From contig JADKBM010000011.1 in assembly GCA_016715115.1 (NCBI GenBank), positions 1,311,501-1,375,500 on the forward strand: 64,000 nucleotides of DNA, written 5' to 3'. The stretch is from Acidobacteriota bacterium (GTDB taxonomy: Bacteria > Acidobacteriota > Blastocatellia > Pyrinomonadales > Pyrinomonadaceae). Both the position numbers and the translations under genes were made by a program. Under the pieces are notes generated by a model. That model worked only from the letters and a program-made list of their open reading frames with translations, searched no databases and was not told where the DNA came from. Of this stretch, positions 40,208 to 49,086 are shown one piece after another (the stretch's first letter is position 1; each line of letters starts with the position of its first letter).

Positions 40208-40242
40208 CAACGGGCATCATGGGATAGGATAGGAGAAAAGCA

Positions 40243-40938
40243 ATGACAACAACGAAACCGTGTCTCACTGTGGTGCAGTTAGGATGCGTTCTGGTTTTCC
40301 TCTTCGGTACGGCAATGGGTTGTTTCGGCCAAAATACTCCAAAACCTTCGAATTGCGTTTTCGAGGAGAGTTTCGGGCTGCTGACAGATTCGACCGGAAA
40401 CGGAAAACGCTTTATCAAAGACCGTTCGGAGACCGATGTTTACCGAATCTATAACGACGACGGTACGTTGTGGTACGCGATCGCAATACACGAGAATAAC
40501 CCGCTTTATTTCCGCAAGAACCCGAAATCCGATTTCAAGCCGATTATGCCGGTGATGCCATCGGGGCCATCGTTAAGATTGGTCGGCGAATCCGAGTATT
40601 GGTACAAAGTGATTGTCAACGAAGAAACGAAAACGGCAAAGTTCGTCTTGCGTTCAGACCCGTTCTATATGAAGGAGAACTGGGAAACCGCAATTACCAT
40701 GGGCGGTTCTGTCAGATTCGACTACTCGGTTAATCCGTTGCGGGAACAACCCGATGGAAGGCCGATAAAAGGGGTTCCAGAGGATTTGTTGTATGTCCAG
40801 CCGTATGAGATCAAGGGCGAATGGATTTTCGTGAACAGCCGTCCGAGATCCGACAAGCAACGGTTCTCCGGATGGGTTCGTTGGCGCAAAGGAAATGAAT
40901 TACTGCTGCGATTCTGGATTTCAGACAACTTCAAGTGA
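40243..40938 (+). CDS. Exported protein, candidate immunity for the IS-split tip
   Basis: A 231-residue protein with GGAG ahead of the ATG and a signal sequence (LTVVQLGCVLVFLFGTAMGC) whose GTAMGC could also be read as a weak lipobox. The mature part has 'VYRIYNDDGTLWYAIAIHEN' and 'GEWIFVNSRPRSDKQRFSGW' and looks beta-rich. It lies 36 bases after the tip remnant. Its preserved frame, in contrast to the broken toxin, fits an immunity or stabilised bystander role. No family recognised. Confidence 0.6.
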   Translation: MTTTKPCLTVVQLGCVLVFLFGTAMGCFGQNTPKPSNCVFEESFGLLTDSTGNGKRFIKDRSETDVYRIYNDDGTLWYAIAIHENNPLYFRKNPKSDFKPIMPVMPSGPSLRLVGESEYWYKVIVNEETKTAKFVLRSDPFYMKENWETAITMGGSVRFDYSVNPLREQPDGRPIKGVPEDLLYVQPYEIKGEWIFVNSRPRSDKQRFSGWVRWRKGNELLLRFWISDNFK

Positions 40939-41065
40939 CGTCCGGAAAGACGTTTTGAGGGATGGCAATTTTCGTGAAGAGCTTGCTATTGAATTGCTTG
41001 ATGTTTTGACCGCGGAACCGGCGACGTTTTGCGCGGCAATCTGACGAAGGTCACGTCTTACTCCA

Positions 41066-43645
41066 ATGCCCAAAACCAGACCGGCGCGGTTTGGCTTCGT
41101 GACCGATCAGGCCGGCGCGATGCGGCGCTCGGTGACCGACGCGCTCGGACACCTCGTCCGGGTCGACGAGCCGAACTCCGCCGGACAACTTGGCGATGTT
41201 TCAAATCCCAACCAGCCGACGAACTACGCTTACGACGCGCTCAACAACCTTCTTCAGGTCCAGCAGAACGGAACGACCGCGGAACAGTGCGGAACCTCGG
41301 CCGTGCCCTGTTTCCAGACACGGACGTTTAGCTATGACAGCCTGTCGCGCCTGTTGACGGCGCAGAATCCGGAATCGGGGACGATAAGCTACGCCTACGA
41401 TCCGAACGGAAATTTGACGGAGAAGACGGACGCTCGCGGAGTGATGACGGGCTATTTCTATGACGCTTTGGACCGGGTCACGAACCGCAATTACTCCACG
41501 CCGAACGGCACGCCCGGCACCGGCGCGTTGGCAAACTACGCGGCGACGCCGAGCGTCACGTATTTTTACGACGGAGCAAACGTCGCCGGTGGCATCCCCA
41601 ATTCGAAAGGCAGGCTGACGAAGACCGACAACGGCCTCTCAAAAACCGAATACACCGAGTTCGACATCCTCGGCCGCGTGAAAAAAAGCAGGCAGACGAC
41701 GGATGGAACGGCGTACAATGAAATGGAGTACAGCTACAACCTTTCCGGCGCGCTCGTCGAAGAGAAATATCCGTCGGGAAGGGTTGTCAGGAACGTGCTC
41801 GACAACGACGGAGACTTGTCGATGGTCCAGAGCAAGAGAAACGCGAACAACGGCTACTGGAACTACGCGCATCACTTCACCTACACCGCCGCCGGCGCGG
41901 TCGGCTCGATGCAGCTCGGCAACGGGACCTGGGAACAGACCATCTTCAACTCGCGCCTTAAGCCGACCCAGATCGCGCTCGGAAGGGTTCAGAACGCGAC
42001 CGATCTTCTCAAACTCGATTACACCTACGGCGTGATCGAGAACAATCAGCTCAACACCGCGAAAAACAACGGGAACATTCAGTCGCAGACGATCACGGTT
42101 CCCAACCTAACCGGCTCCGACGGCTTCACGGCGGTTCAGACCTACAGCTACGATTCGCTGAACCGGATCGACGATGCGGCGGAGGTGGTCACGCCGGCGG
42201 GATCTTCGACGGCTACGCAGAGCTGGAAGCAGGATTACACATTCGATCGCTACGGCAACCGCAACTTCATCGAGGCGAACACGACGACGATACCGAGGAA
42301 CTGCCTCGACAACCAGTCGCCGCCGAATCCGGCAATATGCGATGAGGACCGCAAAATCTTCAACCCGAGCGTCAACGCATCGAACAACCGGCTCAGTTCA
42401 GCAGACGGCTACCAATTCGATGCCGCCGGCAACACCATCCGCGATCCGCAGAACCGCAAATTCACCTACGACGCCGAGAACAAGCAGACAAAAGTCGAAA
42501 CCGTCGATCAGAACGGCACGGTCACCGGCACTCTCGGCCAATATGTTTACGACGGCGACGGACGCAGGGTCAAAAAGATCGCCTGGATCAACGGCCAGTG
42601 GGAAACGACCGTTTTCGTTTACGACGCATCTTCCCGATTGGTGGCTGAATACTCGACAAATCTGAACCCAACCCCGCAGGTGGCGTATCTGACAACCGAC
42701 CACCTCGGCAGCCCGCGCATAAACACCAACGAAAACGGAGCCGTGATCTCAAGACACGACTACCGCCCGTACGGCGAAGAAATCACCGAACGGACGCATT
42801 CACAGTACGCTGCCGACACAATCCGTAAGCAATTCACCGGCTACGAACGCGACGGGGAGACGGATCTGGATTTCGCTCAGGCGAGGTACTACTCGAAACT
42901 GCACGGGCGATTTACAAGCGTTGATCCGTCGCGATTGAGCATTGATCCCAAAAATCCGCAAACCTGGCGTCGATACGATTTTACCTTGAACAACCCGCTT
43001 AAGTATGTCGATAAGAACGGAAAATGGCCGGAGGGAACCCACAATAAGATAATAGCGACCGCGTTCAATCTCATAGATGCGAAGACGATTTCGCGGATTC
43101 AAAAAGGGAGTGCGAAGGTTGATCGGGATGGTTTGGATCTGAAGACATTACGGGAGGCCAACGCTCCGCAGCACGCGATGACCCCGGGCGCGAAGGTTCG
43201 AGAACTGGGCACTGTCGAAGAAGCAAAAGAGTCCGCCCGCCGAATGGCAGTGACTTTCGTCGAGACCGAGGTGTCGAGGGCAAGGGCAAGGTTTGATGAC
43301 GCAAGAAATACGTCAAATGAAGCGAAAAAGCAAGAATTGACACTTGCAGCCTTGGAAGCATTCGGCGGGGCAATGCATCCGGTTATGGATAACAGATCTC
43401 CGGCACATTCGGATTTTCAGGTTTACGATCGACGGTCCGAGTCACCGGCAACCATGGCGTACCATGCCTCGCAGGAACTTCGTGAGCCGACCGACGAGGA
43501 GATGAATCTAATGGTCGATGAAATACGCGTACGATATCGGACCACATTCGGTGAGGAAGCATACAATCAGGCGGTATCCGAGGAGCAGCGAAAACTCACT
43601 GAAAAACGAATCGCCGAACGGGGTCTTCCAGGAGAGTTAAGATGA
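41066..43645 (+). CDS. RHS fragment with zinc phospholipase C-like tip
   Basis: RHS coding style begins already near 41029 in another frame ('GNLTKVTSYSNAQNQT') and shifts into this frame around 41080-41095 at 'FGFVTDQAGAMRRSVTDALG', so the 5' end is truncated and frameshifted. The core closes with 'HGRFTSVDPSRLSI' and 'NNPLKYVDKNGKWPEG'. The tip of about 230 residues has His/Asp clusters: 'WPEGTHNKII', 'ANAPQHAMTPG' and 'AFGGAMHPVMDNRSPAHSDF'. 'xHPxxDxxSPAHS' is the zinc-site pattern of phospholipase C-like (S1/P1-type) hydrolases. Target would be membrane lipid. Confidence 0.8.
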   Translation: MPKTRPARFGFVTDQAGAMRRSVTDALGHLVRVDEPNSAGQLGDVSNPNQPTNYAYDALNNLLQVQQNGTTAEQCGTSAVPCFQTRTFSYDSLSRLLTAQNPESGTISYAYDPNGNLTEKTDARGVMTGYFYDALDRVTNRNYSTPNGTPGTGALANYAATPSVTYFYDGANVAGGIPNSKGRLTKTDNGLSKTEYTEFDILGRVKKSRQTTDGTAYNEMEYSYNLSGALVEEKYPSGRVVRNVLDNDGDLSMVQSKRNANNGYWNYAHHFTYTAAGAVGSMQLGNGTWEQTIFNSRLKPTQIALGRVQNATDLLKLDYTYGVIENNQLNTAKNNGNIQSQTITVPNLTGSDGFTAVQTYSYDSLNRIDDAAEVVTPAGSSTATQSWKQDYTFDRYGNRNFIEANTTTIPRNCLDNQSPPNPAICDEDRKIFNPSVNASNNRLSSADGYQFDAAGNTIRDPQNRKFTYDAENKQTKVETVDQNGTVTGTLGQYVYDGDGRRVKKIAWINGQWETTVFVYDASSRLVAEYSTNLNPTPQVAYLTTDHLGSPRINTNENGAVISRHDYRPYGEEITERTHSQYAADTIRKQFTGYERDGETDLDFAQARYYSKLHGRFTSVDPSRLSIDPKNPQTWRRYDFTLNNPLKYVDKNGKWPEGTHNKIIATAFNLIDAKTISRIQKGSAKVDRDGLDLKTLREANAPQHAMTPGAKVRELGTVEEAKESARRMAVTFVETEVSRARARFDDARNTSNEAKKQELTLAALEAFGGAMHPVMDNRSPAHSDFQVYDRRSESPATMAYHASQELREPTDEEMNLMVDEIRVRYRTTFGEEAYNQAVSEEQRKLTEKRIAERGLPGELR

Positions 43646-44061
43646 AGACTCGGGAATTTCTGCTGATCGCCTGTGTTTTGATAATGCTTGTCGTCCCATA
43701 TCCGAGCCTCGTTTGTCCTGAATGGACTGTCAGGGTCGTGAATGAAAACGGCGAACCGTTGCAGGGGAGGCTAGTTGACCAAAAATGCAGGGACTACACC
43801 CTCGACATCGACGTGTGTATGGTGCCCGACTCGCGCCAATACACGGACCGCGACGGCGTGGTTCGGTTTCCGATGAGAATTATTTGGGCCGGCATGATAT
43901 CGCGTATTCTGCGGTCTGCCTATCGTATCGCGACGTGGCCGGGACATCAGACCTTGGGGGCGCATGTTTACCTTTTGACGTCCGGACCACACTACCCAGA
44001 GCTCCGCTACGATCCCTGGCGGCCACTGCCCGATACTTTGGTCGTGGTCGAGGGCCGGTGA
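43642..44061 (+). CDS. Exported or membrane-anchored candidate immunity protein
   Basis: A 139-residue protein whose ATG overlaps the RHS stop by four bases (ATGA). An N-terminal hydrophobic segment (FLLIACVLIMLVVPYPSLVC) serves as signal or anchor. Next comes a short beta domain, 'PEWTVRVVNENGEPLQGRLV', resembling a carboxypeptidase-regulatory-like/transthyretin-type fold, with 'QYTDRDGVVRFP'. Envelope location matches a tip expected to attack lipids. I do not recognise a named immunity family. Confidence 0.65.
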   Translation: MKTREFLLIACVLIMLVVPYPSLVCPEWTVRVVNENGEPLQGRLVDQKCRDYTLDIDVCMVPDSRQYTDRDGVVRFPMRIIWAGMISRILRSAYRIATWPGHQTLGAHVYLLTSGPHYPELRYDPWRPLPDTLVVVEGR

Positions 44062-44099
44062 CGCCACAACATGGCCCAAGATCGGCTTCAAGGAACAAC

Positions 44100-44342
44100 C
44101 TGAAGCTCGGCAACGGCTCTTGGGAAACGATGGAATACCAACCCCTGCGGGCGCAGCTGACGAAGATCGCCGTTGGCGGCTCGGTCGGCGACGCGAGCCT
44201 GTTCAAACTCGAGTTTGACTATTCGACCGTCTCGGGGCAGACGAGCGACAACAACGGCGCGCTCCGTAAACAGAAGATCACATTGCCTGGAACCGCTCCG
44301 ATCGAGCAGAACTACACCTACGATCAGATAACGGACATGTGA
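44100..44342 (+). pseudogene. RHS core remnant
   Basis: Reads 'LKLGNGSWETMEYQPLRAQL', 'LFKLEFDYSTVSGQTSDNNG' and 'EQNYTYDQITDM' then stops. It is an about 80-codon piece of RHS core from a more distant relative than the main gene, starting 39 bases after the immunity gene. It carries no tip. Confidence 0.75.
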
Positions 44343-44487
44343 TCTATGTTTTCCGGCGACCGAGGTGATTTTCCGTAGCTTTTAATTCCAAAAGTGGGAT
44401 TTGTTCGATATCCATGGTTATGCGTTGCGGCTTAATTGAATCGATCGGCTTGGAGTTGGATCCCGCGGCGTTTATCTCGAGGGCACT

Positions 44488-46698
44488 TAGGACAATCTCA
44501 ACCGCCTGAAATCGCGGAACTATTCGGACGACACGCCGGACGTCACCTTCTGGTACGACGGAACCGGACTCGGTTCGGTTCCCGCATACTCGAAGGGCAA
44601 GACGACGCGCGTCGCGAGTTCCGTTTCCGAAACTCGGTATACGAGCTTCAACCTGTTCGGACAGCTCGTCACGAGCGAGCAACGGACGCCGTTCGGGTCG
44701 GAGTCGGCGGAGAATGCCGATCCCAAGGTCTCGACCTATGAGTACGATCCGTTCGGACGCCTTTTGTCGCAAACCTATCCGTCGGGCAGAAAGGTCGAGT
44801 TCGACTACAACCGCGACGGCGACATCTCAAGCATCTGGGGAACGACCGCCGCGGGGCAGAACCGGCTCTATCTCAACGGGATAACCTACAATGCAGCCGG
44901 CCAGATGACCCGCCTTAGGCTCGGGAACGGCAAGTGGGAATCGACCGAGTACAACGACCGGTTGCAGGTCACGGAGATCGGGCTCGGCAACTCCGCCGGG
45001 GATCAGTCAACGCTCAGACTCGAATACGGCTACGGCGACGAAACCCAGAACAACGGATCGCTTCGAAGCCAGAAGATCACCTTCGCCGGTCTCACGACCG
45101 CTTATGATCAGACCTATATTTACGACGACCTCAATCGTCTGAAATCGGCCGAAGAGAAGATCGGAACGACCACGAACTGGAAACAGACGTTCAACTATGA
45201 CCGGTTCGGGAACAGAACGTTCGACGCCGCCAACACGACGACGATCTCGGCCTCGAACACGGTCACGAATCCTTCGGCGAGCACTTCGACCAACAGGCTG
45301 AACGGCCATACTTACGATCCCGCCGGAAACCTCACCGTCGATGCCGAGAACAGGCGTTTCGTCTACGACGCCGAAAACCATCAGACAAAGCTTTTCGGAC
45401 CGACGAACAACTCGGAAACGCCCGACGCCATCTATCAATATGACGGCGAGGGACGCAGGGTCAGGAAAATTTCCTCGACCGAGACGACCATTTTCGTTTA
45501 CGATGGAAGCAGTCAACTTGTGGCGGAATACACGGCCCTGACGGGCGACGATCCGGCCCCGGCGCCGCAGGTAAGTTATTTGACACAGGATCATCTGGGA
45601 AGTCCGCGCGTCGTGACAAACCAGAACGGCGCGGTCATCAAACGAACCGACTGGATGGCGTTCGGCGAGGAAGTCGAATTCAACAAACGAACCACCGGCC
45701 TCGGTTACGACGAAGTCCCCGAGACGCGGAAAGGCTATACCGGGTATGAGAAGGACGACGAATCGGGCCTCGATTTCGCACAGGCGAGATACTACAACCC
45801 GAAACACGGCCGCTACACCTCGGTCGATCCGTTGACAGCCTCGGCCAACGTCAAGAACCCGCAGACGTTCAACCGCTATTCTTACGTCCTCAATTCGCCG
45901 TACAAGTTCACCGATCCGCTGGGGTTGATACCCGGATTTGTCAACAACTCCGGCGGAAGCTATTGTTCGGCTGCCGCCTCGAATTGCGATTTCGGCGGAC
46001 ACCTCGATGGTTCGTGGTTCGACGAATCGGCGCCAACTCCAGAGAGCGAAGGATTTAATGAGACACACACTGGTATTTTTCATTACGATAGACAATCGAC
46101 GGAGGATATCTTGGGAAGTGCGGTCACTATCGATGGGAGAACTGCCTATATAGAAATCGTTTGGAATGCTGCTTTTGGCTACTTCAAAATTGGCGACGTA
46201 AGCATTGAAGCATCACAGCGACGCGGCCCAGTTGAGTATAAGATCGTTGACGAAAATGGTAAAGAGATCAAAGCAGCGTCCAAAGATGACAAGAAGCTTG
46301 TGAAGGGTCAGATTTCTGATCTAAAGGAACGGGTTAAGAAAGCTGGCAAGGCAGCCAATCTCGATAACCGATCAAATTGTCATGGAAATACCTTTGCTAA
46401 TGGGGAAGTATGGATTGCCCCGGAGGCGATTAGTGGAAAAAATGCCGAAAAACTCGTCCAGCTTGGGTTCCGAGAGCTTGACGCTAATGAGACTCCTGCA
46501 GAACGAGATATTGGACTCTATGAAAAGAACGGTGCATTCGTACACAGCGTTCGGTATCAGGATGAAACCACTGTACGAACGAAGAATGGGCTGAATCCGT
46601 TAGACTCAAATGCAAAGGCGGGTGTCGGTTCGGGGACAGCTTGGCAGTCAAGCGCCACGCTCACAGTTTGGACAAAGAGAGCTAGACAAAAAAAATAG
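44488..46698 (+). CDS. RHS core fragment with NCHG Cys/His hydrolase-like tip, copy A
   Basis: The frame opens at 44488 with 'NLNRLKSRNYSDDTPDVTFW'; a start-like TTG is at 44764. Core ends 'GRYTSVDPLTASANVKNPQT' and 'SPYKFTDPLGLIPG'. The tip of about 245 residues contains 'NRSNCHGNTFANGEVWIA' and later 'DIGLYEKNGAFVHSVRY', which I read as the Cys (NCHG) and His (HS) of a papain/NlpC-P60-like hydrolase. No signal peptide is present, so it is an orphan module. A second version with about 4-kb offset is at 49087-50676. Confidence 0.78.
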
Positions 46699-47460
46699 AG
46701 AAAGGAGAGGTATGTACATATTAAGTCGTCTCATGATATTGCTTTTACCGGCAATCATCGTTTTTCTTTCGGCAACCTCCGTTCGGAGTCAGGATTGCGA
46801 TTATTGGTTCCAATGGGCAGGCGTGGATAACGTGAGGCCCACGAACGCGGCGCCGAACAGGAATGACCCGGCTGTCGTCATGAGCGGAATTCGTTGCCTT
46901 CTGACACTTGAAGGCGACAAGTCGATTGGTCCATTCATGGGAGCCACACATTTTGGGGTTTCAGCACAACTTCCCGAGACTACCGTCGAAATCTGCGCCC
47001 TTTACAGGATCTCGCATCTTTTCACTGGAACGTATAAGCACGCGGATGGCGTCGCATTAGTTTATACCGATGGTCGCCCGGAGAAGAACACGGACGCTCA
47101 AGCCAAAGAAGCCTTCGTGAGTTATCGGAAATGGTTTCAAAAAGTTGAAGAGATCGGTATCGAAAAGGCCCGCGAATTGAAGTTGGATCCACTCAAGGGA
47201 AGCGGATTAAGTTGGTACTAAGTGCCTTGAGTATCGTGGCCGTTTTGCGATTTTGGATTTGCGATTTTGGATTGGTCGTCCGTTGATTGCGCCCTGAAAA
47301 AATCACCGTTCTTTGAAATACGCCCGAGGTCGCCCTCGGCTACGACGAAGTTCCAGAGACGCGGAAAGGCTAAACCGGCTACGAAAAGGACGAAGAATCG
47401 GGCCACAACGCACGCCCAGGCGAGATACTACAACCCGAAACACGGCCGCTTCACGTCGGT
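45121..47460 (+). repeat. About 2.3-kb duplicated module, copy A
   Basis: Core end, NCHG tip, immunity gene, the 'GATTTTGGATT' spacer and the following displaced RHS tail recur in the same order about 3978 bases downstream (49097-51440). Confidence 0.85.
46712..47221 (+). CDS. Exported candidate immunity protein, copy A
   Basis: A 169-residue protein starting at ATG 46712 with AAGGAGAGG upstream, 13 bases after the tip stop. Signal peptide: LLLPAIIVFLSATSVRS followed by Q. The mature part contains 'GIRCLLTLEGDKS', 'GVSAQLPETTVEICALY' and 'RKWFQKVEEIGIEKARELKL'. It recurs as 50690-51199 with most of the C-terminal half identical and substitutions concentrated in the first 80 residues. Export suggests that the partner tip acts in the periplasm. 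Confidence 0.68.
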   Translation: MYILSRLMILLLPAIIVFLSATSVRSQDCDYWFQWAGVDNVRPTNAAPNRNDPAVVMSGIRCLLTLEGDKSIGPFMGATHFGVSAQLPETTVEICALYRISHLFTGTYKHADGVALVYTDGRPEKNTDAQAKEAFVSYRKWFQKVEEIGIEKARELKLDPLKGSGLSWY

Positions 47461-48424
47461 CGATCCGCTGACAGCCTCGGCAAACGTCAAGAACCCGCAG
47501 ACGTTCAACCGCTATTCTTACGTCCTGAATTCGCCGTACAAGTTTACCGATCCGCTGGGGTTGATACCCGGATTTGTCAACAACTCCGGCGGAAGCTATT
47601 GTTCGGCTGCCGCCTCGAATTGCGATTTCGGCGGACACCTCGATGGTTCGTGGTTCGACGACTCAGCGCCGACTCAGGATAGTGCCGGCAGTTCAGCGAG
47701 CGAGCCGCAAACGGGCATCGAGTCAGCTGGTTCCGGCGAAATGCAGTCGCAGGTTCCGCCACCACCACCACCTCCTCCGCCAATGTCACCTGATCAGGAG
47801 AAGGCGATCGCTAAATTGGATGAACTCATTGCTGCGGAGAAAAGCTCATTTTTTGGTTTCAGTTCAATCACCGATTTGGGTGAAGCGCTGACTGCGGCAA
47901 AAGCGGAAATCCTGAACCGGATCGAAGCTGGGCATAACAATGATGTTGGGCTAAACATAGCAATTCAGGCGATAAATCACATCGGGGATACTGACTACAG
48001 AGACGAGACCTCCCTGAATGCAACCGGGGGGCCCTACTCCGGAAACAAATGTAATCTTTTTGTTGGAATAACCATCAACAATGCAACGAGTGGAGCGGCG
48101 GTCTTGGGCAAAACCGGCTATCCATTGGTTGGCGGCAAGTATCCGGCGGCCAACTGGTTAGGGGATAGCAGAGATGTCCAGAGACTGCGAAACATACCAG
48201 TCGTCACAGACGGGTCGCTTAGAATGGGCGACATTGTGGCGTACCGAAGCAATAATCCGCCTGAAAGCGGTCATTCAGCAATCTACATCGGCGGTGGAAT
48301 AGTCGTTTACGCGGGTGGCGGAGTTGACGGTACTCCGATTGCCCAGACGCTGTCCTTTCTTGATTCGGCAATGTCGAGAGGGCATGAGCCGCGAACTGTC
48401 CGGCGTTACGCAGGAAAACCGTGA
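47267..48424 (+). CDS. Displaced RHS tail with NlpC/P60-CHAP-like amidase tip
   Basis: Only the last part of the RHS core is present: from 47409 the frame reads 'AQARYYNPKHGRFTSVDPLT' and 'SPYKFTDPLGLIPG'. Upstream the natural frame 'VPETRKG' hits a stop, and the preceding residues of this frame are not RHS. A linker with a run of ten prolines leads to the tip: 'SGNKCNLFVGITINNAT' (Cys), 'GDIVAYRSNN' and 'SGHSAIYIGGGIVVYAG' (His) are the Cys-His-type blocks of NlpC/P60/CHAP peptidoglycan amidases. It is an orphan toxin module aimed at the cell wall. Confidence 0.78.
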   Translation: MDWSSVDCALKKSPFFEIRPRSPSATTKFQRRGKAKPATKRTKNRATTHAQARYYNPKHGRFTSVDPLTASANVKNPQTFNRYSYVLNSPYKFTDPLGLIPGFVNNSGGSYCSAAASNCDFGGHLDGSWFDDSAPTQDSAGSSASEPQTGIESAGSGEMQSQVPPPPPPPPPMSPDQEKAIAKLDELIAAEKSSFFGFSSITDLGEALTAAKAEILNRIEAGHNNDVGLNIAIQAINHIGDTDYRDETSLNATGGPYSGNKCNLFVGITINNATSGAAVLGKTGYPLVGGKYPAANWLGDSRDVQRLRNIPVVTDGSLRMGDIVAYRSNNPPESGHSAIYIGGGIVVYAGGGVDGTPIAQTLSFLDSAMSRGHEPRTVRRYAGKP

Positions 48425-48432
48425 GGTGAAAC

Positions 48433-49071
48433 ATGACATTCAAAACTGTTATAACCGTGACAATTATGCTCGCGTGCTTGGCGCTGTCAATGATCGGTTG
48501 CGATCAGTGCACCGTTGTGACCACAACCGATTCGAACAATTCACCAGATCGGGTGGCCGCGTCGCCTTCTCCGGATCGAGACGATCCTAACAAATGTCCG
48601 GCTGAATATTACGGCGAGCGGTATGAGGACGATCCGGGCTATACGCCGAAATATCTTCGTTGTACGGATCTTCACGAAAAGCTCGATAACGCGATTATTG
48701 ACGGCGATCTTGATCGGATCAAGTATCTGTTAAGTTCGGGCGCAAACGTCAACGGCTGGTATTCGCACCGTTTTCCGCCGTTGTATACAGCGGCGATGCG
48801 TGGACATAAAGAGATCGCCGAGTTCTTGATCGAGAATGGTGCGCGGTTGGACAAGGGAGACAGTTGGGGAAAGACTCCATTGATGGCGGCCGTCTTTTAC
48901 AACCATTCCGAAGTAGTGAAGTTGCTGATCGAGAAAGGCGCCGATGTCTGCATATCGTCCAATGGCGGAACTGGAGAAATAAGAGCCGCTCTCGATGTCG
49001 CGGTTGATAAGGGGTATAGGGATATTGAGACCTTACTGATCAACGCGGGGGCGACGAATTGCCAGAAGTGA
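48433..49071 (+). CDS. Ankyrin-repeat lipoprotein, candidate immunity for the amidase tip
   Basis: A 212-residue protein with GAGGTG before the ATG, eight bases after the amidase-tip gene. The lipoprotein signal (LACLALSMIGCDQC, lipobox MIGC) anchors it in the envelope. After an acidic/Pro linker come three ankyrin repeats: 'LDNAIIDGDLDRIKYLLSSG', 'PLYTAAMRGHKEIAEFLIEN' and 'KTPLMAAVFYNHSEVVKLLI', with a weaker fourth. Ankyrin proteins are known as partners of toxins; the periplasmic location matches a peptidoglycan-cutting tip. Confidence 0.8.
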   Translation: MTFKTVITVTIMLACLALSMIGCDQCTVVTTTDSNNSPDRVAASPSPDRDDPNKCPAEYYGERYEDDPGYTPKYLRCTDLHEKLDNAIIDGDLDRIKYLLSSGANVNGWYSHRFPPLYTAAMRGHKEIAEFLIENGARLDKGDSWGKTPLMAAVFYNHSEVVKLLIEKGADVCISSNGGTGEIRAALDVAVDKGYRDIETLLINAGATNCQK

Positions 49072-49086
49072 AGGATTAAGACTGCA

